64,000 nucleotides of DNA, from contig VIIQ02000098.1 in assembly GCA_007449985.2 (NCBI GenBank), forward strand, positions 62,001 to 126,000. The letters run 5' to 3'. The notes below the pieces were generated by a model. It was not told the origin of the DNA, made no database searches, and saw only the letters and a program-made list of their open reading frames with translations. A program made the position numbers and the translations under genes. Source of the DNA: Desmodesmus armatus. Its lineage: Eukaryota; Chlorophyta; Chlorophyceae; Sphaeropleales; Scenedesmaceae. This document shows positions 33,563-45,470 of this stretch, piece by piece (position 1 is the first letter of the stretch; the number at the start of each line of letters is the position of its first letter).

Positions 33563-36393
33563 TCAAGCCCTGAGCACCTGCTGATGCACGTTCACGCCCT
33601 GGCCGTCACCGCTGCTGCCGTGGTGGGATCGCTGCTGACCCGCCAGCAGTGCCACATGCTGCTCCCCAGGTGCCCCAGCTGCTGCTGACCCATCCGCATC
33701 GGTTGCATCAACCTCGACTGAATCGTCCTGCGGGTCCAGCACAGCATCCAGCAGGAGGTGCAGCTCGCCCCTGCAGGCAGCAAGGATCAGCACCACACCC
33801 AGCGTGCAGGGCACCAGGTACAGCAGCGCCTGCACATACAGCAACAGCAGCACGCAGCAGCAGAATGCATGAGGGAGGGGTTTGTGTTGTTGACAAGACG
33901 GCGGGAAGGCACACACCTTGCTACTTACTTCCACACGCATGCATGAGTGCTGTCACAACACTTCACGGCAGCGGGAGTGGTATGCCAGTAAGCTGTGCTG
34001 TTGTACATGTAAATGTTCACCACCACCCATATGGCTGCTGCCCACCCTAGGATGCAACCCGCTGCTCTGTCGAACCCTGCGGCATGTAACATAACACGCA
34101 GTAACATAACCCCACCAGCAGCTGCACCATAGCATGCACAGCTCTCCCACCCAGCCAACTCACCGGTTGCCCCTGGTCTCCAAACCAGCTGAACATGAGC
34201 GCCACATACGTCAGCAGCAGCCCCACCCCGTAGCCAAACACCGTCGGCACAAAGTACCCTCCATGCGCGCAGCACCCCGCCTTTTTCGCCTGCACTCCCT
34301 CACTGCTGTGCGCTGCTGCCATGCTGATGTCAATCCGCCTCATCAGTGCCACCAGGAGTCCCGGAAGGATGACGTCACCAAAGCCCAGCAAGCTGTAGCT
34401 ACCTCGGATGATCGGCGGGCCGGAGAGGCGCGGCACCCGCAGGAGCATGGGCAAGAACTCGTGCGAGTCCCCACCCCCGGCAACCTCCACCATAACGCTC
34501 GTGCCGCCGCCTGTCAGCATCGGCTGCAGGAACACCCAGAAGATATCGTAGAAGAAGCACAGCGGCAGCAGCACGCACGCCACACGCAGGTTGGGCAGGC
34601 GCAGTGTGCGCAGCACCAGCAGCATGATGGCGATCCCCAGGACATCCTGCAACACCCAGCTCCAACCAGCATTGCGGAACACGGCCCATACTACAGCCGT
34701 TGCAAGGGCAACAGGCGTCAACAGCAGCTCCAAAAGACCAACGTCACCCCATCCCCAGGGGAGGGAGACAGTCCTAGCAGCCAGGCGCGGCAGAGCCTTG
34801 CACAAGACAGGCATCAGCATCACGCCCAGGGCCTGTGCCCCAGCACAGGCAAACCCAACAAGGATGACATAGAAGAACACTTTACTGAGGAAGAAATACA
34901 ACAGCAACAGCATCGCACTGCTGACAACGACAAACCCAACAGCACCCTTCATCGTTATCTCCAAGATTTCCATGCCGCCCCCGCTATGGCTGCTGCTGCC
35001 GCCGCTGCCATGGCGACCAGCCTCGGGTGTGGACACACAACCCCACCCCTTGAGCTCAAGCGCATAGTCCGAACCACACCAAAGTGACCCAGCAACAACT
35101 GTCGCAACTGCCATGAGCCACAACAGGCCTGCACTAGCATCAAGTGGTGGAACGTCCATAAGCTGCCACTGGATTGTCAGTTCGTTGCCAGACTGAAGGT
35201 CAGCTATCAGCTGGGTGCCGTCGCTGCGCAGTATACTGATGCCAGGGGTGCCGAGGAGTTCCGTTGTTGTGGCTGCTGCGAGGGGCTGCTGCTGTTGCCT
35301 GTGCTGTTGACGACCCCACCCATGCTGATGCAGCCTGCAGGCGGAAGCAGCACCAACAAGGCAGGCAGGAAAGCAACACGGTGGGCAACCAACGGATGTG
35401 TTTACAGTTGCTGTTGCCGTTACATGGTTCAGGCCATGCCTGAACACCCTGTATGGAGCCGACGAGGCTCATGGGGTACCACTGTCACAGACCGAACGTT
35501 TACATCTCATGCAGTCACACCTCCAAGAGTGGTAGTAGCAATCCCAGGTGAATAAGTCATGCATTCACACCATGCAGGACTAGCTTCAGTCTGCAGTGCT
35601 GCATGCATGTGTGCGCTGAGGCGGCATGTGTACACCCTAGCCGCTATGTGGTCAGGGCTGATGCTGCTTTGTGGAGATGGCGGCATGCCAGCCTCCCAGA
35701 GGATGATGGCAGTGTGCAGCAGTTGTATGGCTGAACGGCCTGACATGACTCACCGGGTATGTCATCAAACAGCACCATGCCGCTGCCACCTGCTGCCAAC
35801 ACGGCTTGGTACTTGCTGACAAAGGAACAGTTGCCGCGCTCAACAAGATACACAGCACCTGCAGGCAGGGAACAACACAGGAACTAGAGATTGTCAGCCA
35901 TGCAGACTACAGCTTTGGCTCACAAACTGGGTTGCTGGAAGTGCGCATGCGCCAGCGATGTACGACACAGCGAGCGGCACACACGCATGATGGACTGCAG
36001 TAAGCGCATCACTGCCATGCAACACAATGTTGAGGCTGCCCTGACATGACGTGCTGAGGGCCTGTCATGTTGCACCAGTGCAATTAAAGTGGTGCCTGCA
36101 CACTTCATCACAGTGTTGATCACAATCATGCTGACCAGCCACCTTCCCATGGGATACCAACACACCTCTGGACCCTTGCAAAGGGCTGCATGCGTTGAGA
36201 GGATCGGCTACTACCAGCGGAGCTGCTTCTGACATGTTGGACAACAGAGGGATGCCACCAAACGTAGCCAGCACGCCATACAGGGTACGAGGGGTGCGCC
36301 CTTGCCAGCCACTGACAGCTGCAATAGAGGCCCGTCACACTGATCCTCTGCTGCTGCAGCCGTGGCTAGCCACACCAGCGTCAGCCACTTCAT
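33563..36393 (-). CDS. Signal-peptide-peptidase-like (SPPL) GxGD intramembrane aspartyl protease with PA domain
   Basis: Exons in sense order are about 36393/36318-36166, 35858-35754, 35275-34164 and 33829-33563; phases agree across the last three junctions, giving about 570 residues. The N-terminus has a lumenal PA domain (LVVADPLNACSPL, then YLVERGNCSFVSKYQAVLAA). The large exon carries the multi-pass protease: catalytic FFYDIFWVF and LLGFGDVILPG, the two Asp of the GxGD family. The PAL motif is split by the last intron (GQP joins ALLYLVP). SPPL enzymes cut type II membrane proteins in endosomal or secretory membranes. At the 5' end a good signal peptide (MKWLTLVWLATAAAAEDQC, ATG at 36393) is in a different frame from the PA exon, and no canonical splice joins them; a sequence error, indel or another first exon is needed. 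Confidence 0.85.
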
Positions 36394-38205
36394 GGCTCGT
36401 GTCGGGCATGTGTGCCCTACGCCTTGAGCCTCCATGTGCCAAGAGGTCTGCTGCTGCTACAGCTAGGATGCAACACTGGCACCCCGCCTGGTAGCCGAGT
36501 ACGTGAGATGGGCGTCTTGCTGATCACTGTATCCGCGACAAAATGTATGAGAAGGATGACCTGACGATATGTTAGAGAACACCCCGATGAAGGGTGAAGT
36601 CACGGACTCACGCACGCTGCTTCCCTGCACAGAAGGCCACACAGTACTGGAGACGCCTTTATGCAGGCGGGGCGGGTCAGGGCGGCGATCAAAGAATGCA
36701 GTCAGCAAATGCACCATGGCAGCAGTGCTGAGCACCTGTTCGTCCAGGGTTTGTGTCACATCTTGACCAGGCAAGGGTGTGGTGCTGCAAACATAGTTTG
36801 ACGTTATCAAGATGCATAGCCATGCTGGTTGGCACCTTTTGACGGGGTGGCTGGCACCTTCTAGTTGCACGCTCCACCTGCATGCAGCAGATCAATCGGG
36901 CTGGCCTTCCGGGAGCAAGGGAGCGCTCCAGCCAGACTCATCTCCCAGCACCTCGAGGCAATCTCCCACCAGCTGTACTGATACACCCTGACCCCCCAAG
37001 GCAAGCTGTTGTGTGTGTGGTGGTGGTGGTGGTGGTGGGGGGGGTGCCTGTGCTTCCTCAACAGTTCAAGCATGCATGCTGTTCGTCTGCCATGTACACC
37101 TTGCAGCACACAGTTATGTGTGCATTATTGCACAAGCTTGAACCCATGCTTGACGCAGCTGCACTCCTCCATGTTGACACTCCATGTTGACACAATGTAC
37201 TGGGACTTCAACACGCAACCTCACAGTGTGTCTGATAGTATGTCTTGTCACTTGCATGGACTCAAGAACCACACCAACCATAACCATAACCCCTCAAGTG
37301 CATGCCACCATTGCAGTGAACAGGTAACCAGCTTGTGGCACTGCAAGTTTGGCATCAACCTGCATCACACACACAACCATAGCAAGCACAGTACACGCCC
37401 CTGAAGAGATGATGTTAACCCCACAGTGCAAGAGCAATGTTGCTGGCGCTCACAGCACGCCGCTGGCACTGAAGCACAACACGTGCGACAGCTGTGCAGC
37501 TTCCTGCCTATACCCCGACTGCTGTCACGTTCGAAGCTGCATGCCGGCAGCTGTAAACACAAACAGCTCGAGTGTGTGCTGTTGAGGGTTCCAACACAAC
37601 GACAAGGACAGCTCCCGTGGCATATAAGCTAGGGAGAACGCTCATATGACTTACTGCCTTGCTATGCTGGCAACTCAGCATCACAACTCATCCGTACACC
37701 TGGCCTGCAACTCGCTTTCCCAGCTGCTGATATCAGCCACAGAACAACATCAACACAACACAGCAGCAAGATGAGCATGCAGGGCCACCTCGAGCAACCA
37801 CAGACATAACATGCATGTGACTCTGGCAGGCGCGTGCATGTCATTTCTATGAGCTGCGACAGCTTGCACAATGAGGTCAAGCGCAAAATGCGCCCCACAC
37901 TTGGGATCGCAAAAGGCCTTGACAACAGCTCAACATATGCAGTGCCAGTGCTACTGTGTCTCACCCACCTCTAGCATTATTAAGCTTCTCGACCTTGCCA
38001 CAGCAAGTAGCCAGGCCCAGCCATGCTCTCTTGCCACACCAGGCAAAACACTACACCCACAACCACACTCTAGCATACAGAAGGCCCCGCGTGCTGCACA
38101 CCTACGCAGCACCTGCCTGTCTGCTTAGTTGTTACGAAAGGCACCGCGTCCCTTCCACTCCCCCTTGGCAAACAACACACACACACTCTGCTGCATTCGC
38201 AGCCT
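36394..38205. other. Intergenic between SPPL and SLP2 genes
   Basis: Low-complexity GTG repeats lie near 37015-37045. A minus-strand open frame at 36463-36870 has no domain I recognise. Otherwise I see nothing. Confidence 0.4.
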
Positions 38206-41200
38206 TTACTCATCCATAACTGACCTCAGGCTGAAAACTGGGGAGTCAGGCAGCCAGCTGCCACTGCTGCCAGTCAGTGCGGCCCCACCCAAGGCGGCCC
38301 CACCCATGCCTGCAGCAGCAGCAGTGCCCCTCAAGCTACTGCTGCCACTGCTGGCGGCTGCCGCATTGCTGCCGCTGCTGCGCCCTGCATCCACCGAGTA
38401 CCTACGTCCAGCACCCACCCCACTCCCCCCTGAACCCCCTGCAGAAGCAGCCATCGTGGCAGCTGCAGCAGACCTCTGGCTTCTGCTGCTGCCACTGCTG
38501 CCGTCACTGCTGCCGTCGTCACCGGACGGCGGCAACTGCTGCTGCTGCTGTGAGACTGTCCTGTACACACCGAGTGCCTGGGCGACCATGGAGGATGGGT
38601 CACCTGCCTGAGCTGGCAGCAGGAGGGTGTTGGTCTCCTTGGCCAAGTGACGGAAGGCCTGCAGCACACAGCATAGCACAGCATAGCGCTTGTGTGAAGG
38701 GGTGTTACTTATGTGTCAGAGCAACGTATATGTGTGTGAGGAGCACAGCACACGTTGCAGCACAGCAGGGGAGCTCTGATTCACACAGCTTGCATCCAAA
38801 CCTGACTGTAGGACTGGGGGTGTGACAAGTGATGGAAACTTGTGAGCACTTGCCTCGCCAACTGCGGCAAGGAGAAGACTCCGAACTTTACACCCTGTAA
38901 TGTACTGTGATTTCAAAAATGCACTGTAACAGCCCAAAGTGTATTGTGATTTCAAGTACTGCACTGCACCAGCCCCTCTGCTGCAGTGCCAGCAGTCTAC
39001 AACAGGGGCCTGCCTCACCTCCACATACTGCTCAGCCACCCGCAGCTGTGCTGCTGCTGGCCCACCGCCAGTTGTCAACTCCACAGCCAACATGCGCAGC
39101 CCCGCAGCAGTTGCCTGCACAGACATACAGTCGCAGCAGCAGCTTTCAGCAGCGACACATGATAGCGCACACATGTCATACAACTGCGTTACAAGCCACC
39201 TGCAAGGGCAAAGTGTGTCCCCAAGACCTGTGACTCCTAGCAAGGAGACACCACATTCACATCCTGACTACAGTACAGGCGCCAGATGGATTCCCACAAT
39301 ACCACGGCAGCATGTTAAACACATGATTTACAACCATCAAGGGCATGTCATGACGACAGGCTTGAAAAGTGCGTTCCGACATGTGCGTTGTCCTTGCTGT
39401 ATGGTGCTGTTGTCATACTATGACAGTAGTACCACTTCATGCGGTAGTGCGCAGCAACCTCCCAACACGACAGCAGCATCAAAGCAATGAAATCGGAGAG
39501 AGAGGACACAGCCGTTGCCCCTCATATTCAACCTCGCAGCAACAGGCAGCATGTTGGGTGCACCAGGTGCTGGTGTGCCTGATGCCTGCCACTCAAACTC
39601 CCCACTCCCTCCGTTGCCCTCCCATCACCCTCCCTCCCATCACCCTCCCTCCCGTCCCCCCATCACCCTCCCTCCCTGTCCCTCCATCCCACCACCCTCC
39701 CTCTGCCCCCATCACCCTCCCTCTCTCGCCCTCCACCCCTCACCTGTGCGCGTGCTTGTATGGCCTTAGCCTCTCCATCAGCCCTGTTGATGGCTGCCTG
39801 CTTCTCAGCTTCTGACTCCAGGATCATCTGAGGCACAAAGCAGGCAAGGCAGATGTGTAAAACACGTTGAGTGTGTGTGTGGAGGGGGGGGGGGAGGGAG
39901 GGGGGAATGGCGCAGGAGAGAAGATGAGCTTGTGAGTGGGAGTGCCACTGCTGTGGTCACAGCTGACCACGAGTGGATCATGTGAGGCATCAACTGTTGC
40001 TTACGTCAACCACGTGACATGTTGAACTATGGCCCTGGTAGCCCAGCAAAATGCTAGTTTCAACCTATGACATGGCTCAGTTGTTCTTCCTGACAAACGA
40101 ACATACTCGCACACAACTGCTGGCTTGCTAGATGCCGCATCTATCATGATGATCCAAACATGCACTGCAGTAGACTCAAGTGGCAAATCGTGATGGGTGG
40201 GGGCTTGTGCAAACCGTTGACACGCATCACCTGGTGGTTGCTGATGCATCAGCCATATGGTGTACTGCACATGTGGAATATGGAACATGCATGCAATCCT
40301 GCTGGGTTCTACAGCCTTTTTGTTATGACAATGTCACAAGGAGAGGCAATTGTCGTGGAGTGCATCATGCAGCGTGATACACCAAACTTGTTTGCCGACT
40401 GTATGGCTGTGCAGAACATACAATTGCTGTTGTTAGCAAGGCTGCACATCAAAACACATATGTAGGTGTCAGTTTACCTCCATTGAAGACTCCACCAGAC
40501 CAACTGACACTTGCCATGTTTTTGTGAAGTACAAACGTGCTGCCAGATGAAGCTGTTGGATGGGCTGATGGAAACAGTGGGGAGAGTGTAGCGGTGTTGG
40601 GTTGTCCTGATGCCTTCTGCAAAACACAAGGCCCAGAAGAACCCCACGCCACCACACTCCGCCTATGTTTCCTACCCTGATTTGCCAGGTCCCACACAAA
40701 AAGGTACTGCCTGGCCGTGCATCCCTCCCTCGCTCCCTCCTTGCTTCCCTGCTTTCCCCCTGTTCCCAGCCCCACCACTCACAGCCCCCCTACCTCCTGC
40801 TCACCCCCACATCCTGCTCACCCCCGCCCCCTTCATGTATTTCTGCCTCCCCGCTCTTTCTCCCATTGCCCCCCCCCCTCTCCCAGCCCCTGCAACCTCA
40901 TCTCCCTCGCCTGGCCAGAAGCCACCTCCAATCACACACACAACACCCTTACCATCACCTACTGCGCTGGAAGCGCACTCCAGGTGTCCCCCACGCCTCA
41001 CCCACACCGTCAAAATAGGGGACCGTCATGTGACGGTTTCAACAGTCAGCCCCTGGTCCCCTGTGTCCCTCCACATACGCTCACCTCCTGCTTGTTACCC
41101 TCTGCCACGTTGATGACTGCCTGCCGCTGCCCCTCAGACTCAAGGATGGAGGCACGCTTGCGGCGCTCAGCCTCAGCCTGGAGCTCCATGGCAGTGATGA

Positions 41201-44160
41201 TGCCTGGGGGGGAGGGGGGTGAAAAAGGGGGGGTGGGTGAGGGAGGGAGGGAGAGGGGGGGGGGGGAGAATTGCAAAAGTTGAGATTTTGGATTTTTGTT
41301 CAAATTTTGGGTCCTTTGGGTGGAGGGCACAAGATATGACGGGTGCACCATGAGCATGAGCGGTGTCTGCTCCAAGCGGTGTTGCTGGTCCAGCGCCAGT
41401 GACAAGACAGTGATGGTCACACTCTTAGTCTCCTTCCCTGGAGCCTCATTAGCCCGCGCAGCCCCCTTCATGCCTGTCTTGTACCACGCCACAAACATCA
41501 GGCAACACAACACCAGCCAGAACAGTGTGTACGCGCCCCATGCAACAGCTTCATGTCATGTCAGACGATTAGTCACCTGTTGGTGGTGTGATGTCCTTGA
41601 TCTCATAACGCAGGCACTGCAGCCCCCAGGCCTCTGCTGCACCGTTGATTGAGGCAACAATGGCCAGGTTGAGCGCCTCACGCTCCTCAAAGGTCTTGTC
41701 AAGGGTGATCTTACCCAGCTCACTGCACGACGAACAGGCGCAGAGTGAGAGCGTGTGAGAGATAGAGTCATCTTGTCAAGAGTGATCTTTCCCAGCTCAC
41801 TGCACACCACACGGTGAGAGAGTGAGAGTGTGTGAGAGAGGGTGTGTGAGAGAGGGTGTTTGAGAGATAGGGTCATCTTGTCAAGAGTGATCTTACCCAG
41901 CTCACTGCACACCGAACAGGCAGGGGGGGGGGCGCACGCGCGTGCGTGCGCGGGGGGGGGGGGGGGGGGAGAGACATTTTGTCTATCTGGCCAGATAGAC
42001 AGTGTGAGGCGTGTGGACATGTGAAAAAAGCAAAAAGGTCTGGTCCACAGTGACCCCACCCAGCACACTGTGCATGTTGACATACAGGGGGATCATGGGT
42101 GACACAGGTGACGCATGCAACATGTTCCCTTCCGGTTCAGCCCGTGAAGCATAGGTACCTGTGTTACCTGAACCGGTGTTCCTCCAGGTGTCTTACCTGC
42201 GCATGGTTGTTTGTGCCAGCTGGCCCACTGCATACATGGCATTGTCCACACCGTATGAAGCCTTCACAGGGTCAACAACCTGAAGGGCGCGGAGGCAGGG
42301 TGCAGCAGCAGACAGGACAGCATCAACAGGACAGCGCGATACTCCTTCGAACCCAGTAGCTTCATCACTCCTTGTGCCGCTGGTGTCACAGCTCACAGCA
42401 TCGCAAAAGCAGCAGGGCACCCCAGCAGGCAGGCCCATGATGGTCCCTGCTGTAGAATGTGAACCACTGCAGTTGTCCATTCGAGTTTTGTGCAGAGTCA
42501 GTTGCATCAGATGCATCACACCCTTGAGCTTCCTCACCCTGCACACTGTTCCCTTGACGTACAGCACCCCCTCGATGGGGATGGCTGGTAGCAACTTCAC
42601 CCCCCCCCCCCATGCCTCCCCCCTCCCCTCCCCCCCCCCCCGCCAACCTTCTTTGACTCATTCACAGACCTCATGTCCGTCACCCCACCTTGACACAGCA
42701 CCCCATCACTGATTGCTCGCGGCAACTTCGGCCCCCATAACCCCCCCCCGTGCCATGTTCCTCACAGTCTTTACTCTCCCCCCCTCCCGTGCGCACCCTG
42801 ACAAACAGCATCCCGTCTATGGTGATGGTCCGCCTTTTCTCAGCCCCCCCCCCCCAGCTCACCCTGACGTACAGCACCCCGTCAATGGTGATGGTGACGT
42901 TGTCCTTGGTGATGGCTGTCTGGTGGCTGATGGGGATGGCCAACTCCTTCAGGCTGTGCACATACGCAATGCGGTCAACCTGAATAAGTGGCACGCACAT
43001 ACATGGGGAAAGAGCGGCAGCAATACACAGCAGCAGGAAGAAGACAAGCAGCAGCAGTGTGGGAGCAGCAGCGGTGGCAGCAAGAGCAGTGGCCACGCAG
43101 CAGGAGGAGCAACATGGATGTGTTCACACACTGGCTGCCATGCCAAATGCTTGAACACTTCAACCCACTGTTGTCAGCAGCAGGAGCACTCGTACATACA
43201 CCCCCCAACAGGGCTGGTCACACCCTGCATGCATGTCTACCATACATCGCCACCCCTGGTGCTCACCACTGGGATCAGGAAGTGCAGGCCTGCATCCAGT
43301 ATCCGGCTGAACTTTCCAAACCTGACAGGATACAGCAGGAGCAAAACCAGCACATGTTGAACATGTGTGAAGCCAACCCAATCAACACAGCAGTGGCAAG
43401 AGCGCTTGTAGGACAGCTGCTGCCTTGCCCTTGCCTGCATGGGCCAGTCCAAGGGCAGTGACATGTGTTCTGATGACATGCTGCAGTCAGAACTTGAGCG
43501 CGCCGCAGCGCTGGTGCTGCCTGATTTGCCAATAGGTCTGCTGGTTTGCCCTGCCACGAATGTTGCATGCGTACCTCTCCACCACATATGCTGTCTTTTC
43601 AGGCACCACCCTGCAGCAACGAACATGGGTGGTTGAGAAGTGCTGGTCGCCACAGACAGGCAGTCACATGATGGTGGGGATCATCGCCAGGAGGGGGGGG
43701 GGCAGTGGTGCTGGTGGTGGTGGCGGTGGCGGTGATGATGGGGGGTTAGCCGGGTTGAAGTGGGGGTGGGGGTGGGAGGGGGGGGGAAGATGGAGAGGCG
43801 AGATGAGGTGATGTAAGTTGCTGCAAAACACAGCATTGAACGACTCATATGCACCTTATGTTTGCATCAGCATGCCTCCTTGCTGCATTTCACTCACCTA
43901 ATACCGTAGTTAGGAGGCGGTCTGGTGGGAAGGTAGTAGCTTGAGGGGGAGCCCCTATCTCCCCTGTCCCTGAACAGACCTGATACACTATTGCTGTAGT
44001 GCCTCACAGACATGCCCTGAGTGGGCCTCAGCACTGCAAGCTGCCCAAGGCTGGTTGCATGATCAAGTGCAGCCCTGGATGCAACTGGCAGGGCTGACTG
44101 GGTGGAACCCAGGCCTCGCTGGAGGCTGAGCGCAGCATGTATCAAGCGTCTCCTGGACAT
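38206..44160 (-). CDS. SLP2: Stomatin-like protein 2 (SPFH/prohibitin family), mitochondrial
   Basis: Ten exons in sense order: 44160-43898, 43610-43575, 43321-43267, 42979-42863, 42279-42197, 41722-41577, 41203-41085, 39827-39744, 39114-39019 and 38658-38206. All phases fit, for 483 residues. The start [18 protein letters not shown] looks like a mitochondrial presequence. The SPFH core follows plant SLPs closely: [76 protein letters not shown], then the coiled-coil [20 protein letters not shown] and the C-terminal [16 protein letters not shown]. Plant SLPs sit on the inner mitochondrial membrane and organise respiratory complexes. The protein has an extra C-terminal tail of about 110 residues rich in Ser, Gly and Ala. 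Two introns contain degenerate echoes of adjoining exon edges. The gene is divergent from 44520. Confidence 0.93.
38901..38975. repeat. Tandem repeat of about 39 bases, two units, in SLP2 intron 9
   Basis: Units at 38901-38935 and 38940-38975 share gtgatttcaa and the flanking tgta(c/t)t and gcactg... cagccc blocks, with a few substitutions. It lies in the intron before the last exon. Confidence 0.6.
41695..41920 (-). repeat. Three copies of the SLP2 exon 6 5' end
   Basis: The real exon 6 start (41722, coding [10 protein letters not shown]) and its acceptor are repeated at 41772-41812 and 41877-41920. Each copy has tgcag-like acceptor sequence before tgagctgggtaagatcac or a near match. The copies are separated by GAGAGTGTGTGAGAGAG-type repeats. 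Both upstream copies read [14 protein letters not shown] in a shared frame, but that frame does not connect to the genuine exon, so their use would break the protein. Confidence 0.8.
41980..42001. repeat. 22-base perfect palindrome in SLP2 intron 5
   Basis: Each half is 11 bases (tgtctatctgg followed by its exact reverse complement) with no spacer, next to long G-runs at about 41952-41969. Confidence 0.9.
42545..42838 (-). repeat. Degenerate copies of the SLP2 exon 4 3' end
   Basis: Real exon 4 ends [11 protein letters not shown] at 42863. Within intron 4 (sense) the pieces [12 protein letters not shown] (about 42790-42830) and [12 protein letters not shown] (about 42550-42590) repeat its 3' end. 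Each lies beside C-homopolymers (about 42739-42748, 42847-42855 and 42600-42642). Confidence 0.7.
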
Positions 44161-44519
44161 TGGGCGCAGCAGCTTCTAGCTTACGCTGGCCAGGCTGTAT
44201 GTTGTTTGTGTGGATCTGATTTTCTTGAAGCCTCGCTGGTGACGTCCAGGACACGGTCTGTCGCAAGGCGTCCGTAATGGGTATGAAGCAACTCTTTGCT
44301 CACTGCGCACGCCTGTATCTGGCGGTTGGTGGATGAGTCAAAGTTTCAGTTGAAGATCACCGTTGTGAAGAGCTGTCTTCAACCAAAGTGGCAGCGTGCT
44401 TAAGCACGTTTACGGTGTTGACGAGGTTGAACATGAGCTTGTAAGCTGTTACCTTTGTGGTGGTGTCGGTGGAAAGTCCAAGGTGGTGTCGGAGCTCAAC
44501 GTTTTCGAAGCCCAGTCCC
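44161..44519. promoter_or_regulatory. Putative shared divergent promoter
   Basis: About 360 bases separate the start codons of the SLP2 gene (minus) and the tail-anchored protein gene (plus). No TATA box is evident. The inference rests on gene arrangement only. Confidence 0.3.
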
Positions 44520-45470
44520 ATGCAGGCCCTATCACGGCACCCGAGTGCCCAGCACAGCTGTCTAGTTCCTCATGACCGACTGCTGCAGCAGCACAGGCTC
44601 CCCAAGGCTGTGATAGGGGGTGACAGAGGAAACATGCCCTCTTGGCCAGGTAGCGACCACAGGCTCCACAGCGACCCCATGATGCAGCGCAGCAGCGGTT
44701 TCAATCAGCAACCAGTGGCCTCGGCACAGCCGCTGCACAGCAGGCCATCCCACCATCGCCAGCCAAGCCCAGCACAGCAGTCCATTACTGGATTTGGGTT
44801 ATCACCACTGCCCGGTGTTCACCCTCCCTTCAAGTATGCTCAGGTGAATCACAGTTCAGTAGATGGCCTTTTTCGGTGCCCTTGCAACGTTGGCTGCTCC
44901 TGCAGTTGGCTGAACACTCCCTTCCGTCTGCTGACCAACCACCATGTGTGACCAACATTTTGACTGCGCTGCCTCTGTGCCTGCATCTTTCCTGCAGATG
45001 GGCCACAGCAGCTATGGCCGTGGTGCCCCACACGTGTGCTACCTGCAGATGGACAGCAGCCACGGGCTGTTCTACTCAAGGGCTCATCAGGAGCAGGGCC
45101 AGGGCAGTCCAGGTTGGATGCAGCTGGCAGCACAGGTCTCACGCGCAGCCACAACCATCCTGCAGGGGCTGCAAGGGGCAGCGTGCGTGCAGGTGCTGCA
45201 GTAGGTGACAGCGCAGCAGCAGCAGTGCAGCCAGACAGTCTGGCTCCAGCACCACAGAAGGCGACAGGTGTCTCAACATCAGGCACCAGCAGCGATGCCA
45301 GCGGTGGTGTTGGTGTTGTTGAGGTGCGGCCGCAGTGGCATGTGGTGCTGTTTCAGGCCCTGATGTTGGCTGCAGCGCTGCTGGTGACAGGGCTGCTGCT
45401 GAAGCACTTCTTCAGGAGCGTTGTTGCTGCGCTGGTGGCCTGCTACTCGGGTCTGTTCTTCAAGACCTGA
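44520..45470 (+). CDS. Predicted tail-anchored membrane protein, unknown family
   Basis: Exons 44520-44843, 44998-45112 and 45166-45470 join in phase to 247 residues. Exon 2 reads MGHSSYGRGAPHVCYLQMDS followed by SHGLFYSRAHQ, which is unlike the low-complexity flanks and looks like a conserved core, though I do not recognise it. The middle is Ala/Ser/Gly-rich. The C-terminus has a hydrophobic segment (VLFQALMLAAALLVTGLLL) then KHFFRS and a second weaker hydrophobic stretch ending FFKT, so the protein is probably anchored by its C-terminus. The second intron is only about 53 bases, short for this genome, and an ATG at 44634 is an alternative start. Treat as a provisional model. Confidence 0.45.

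Noticed and set aside
34134..35087. 317-codon plus-strand open frame
   Set aside because: It is antisense to the large SPPL exon, whose minus-strand translation has clear protease motifs; the plus frame is compositionally Gln/His-rich without any domain.
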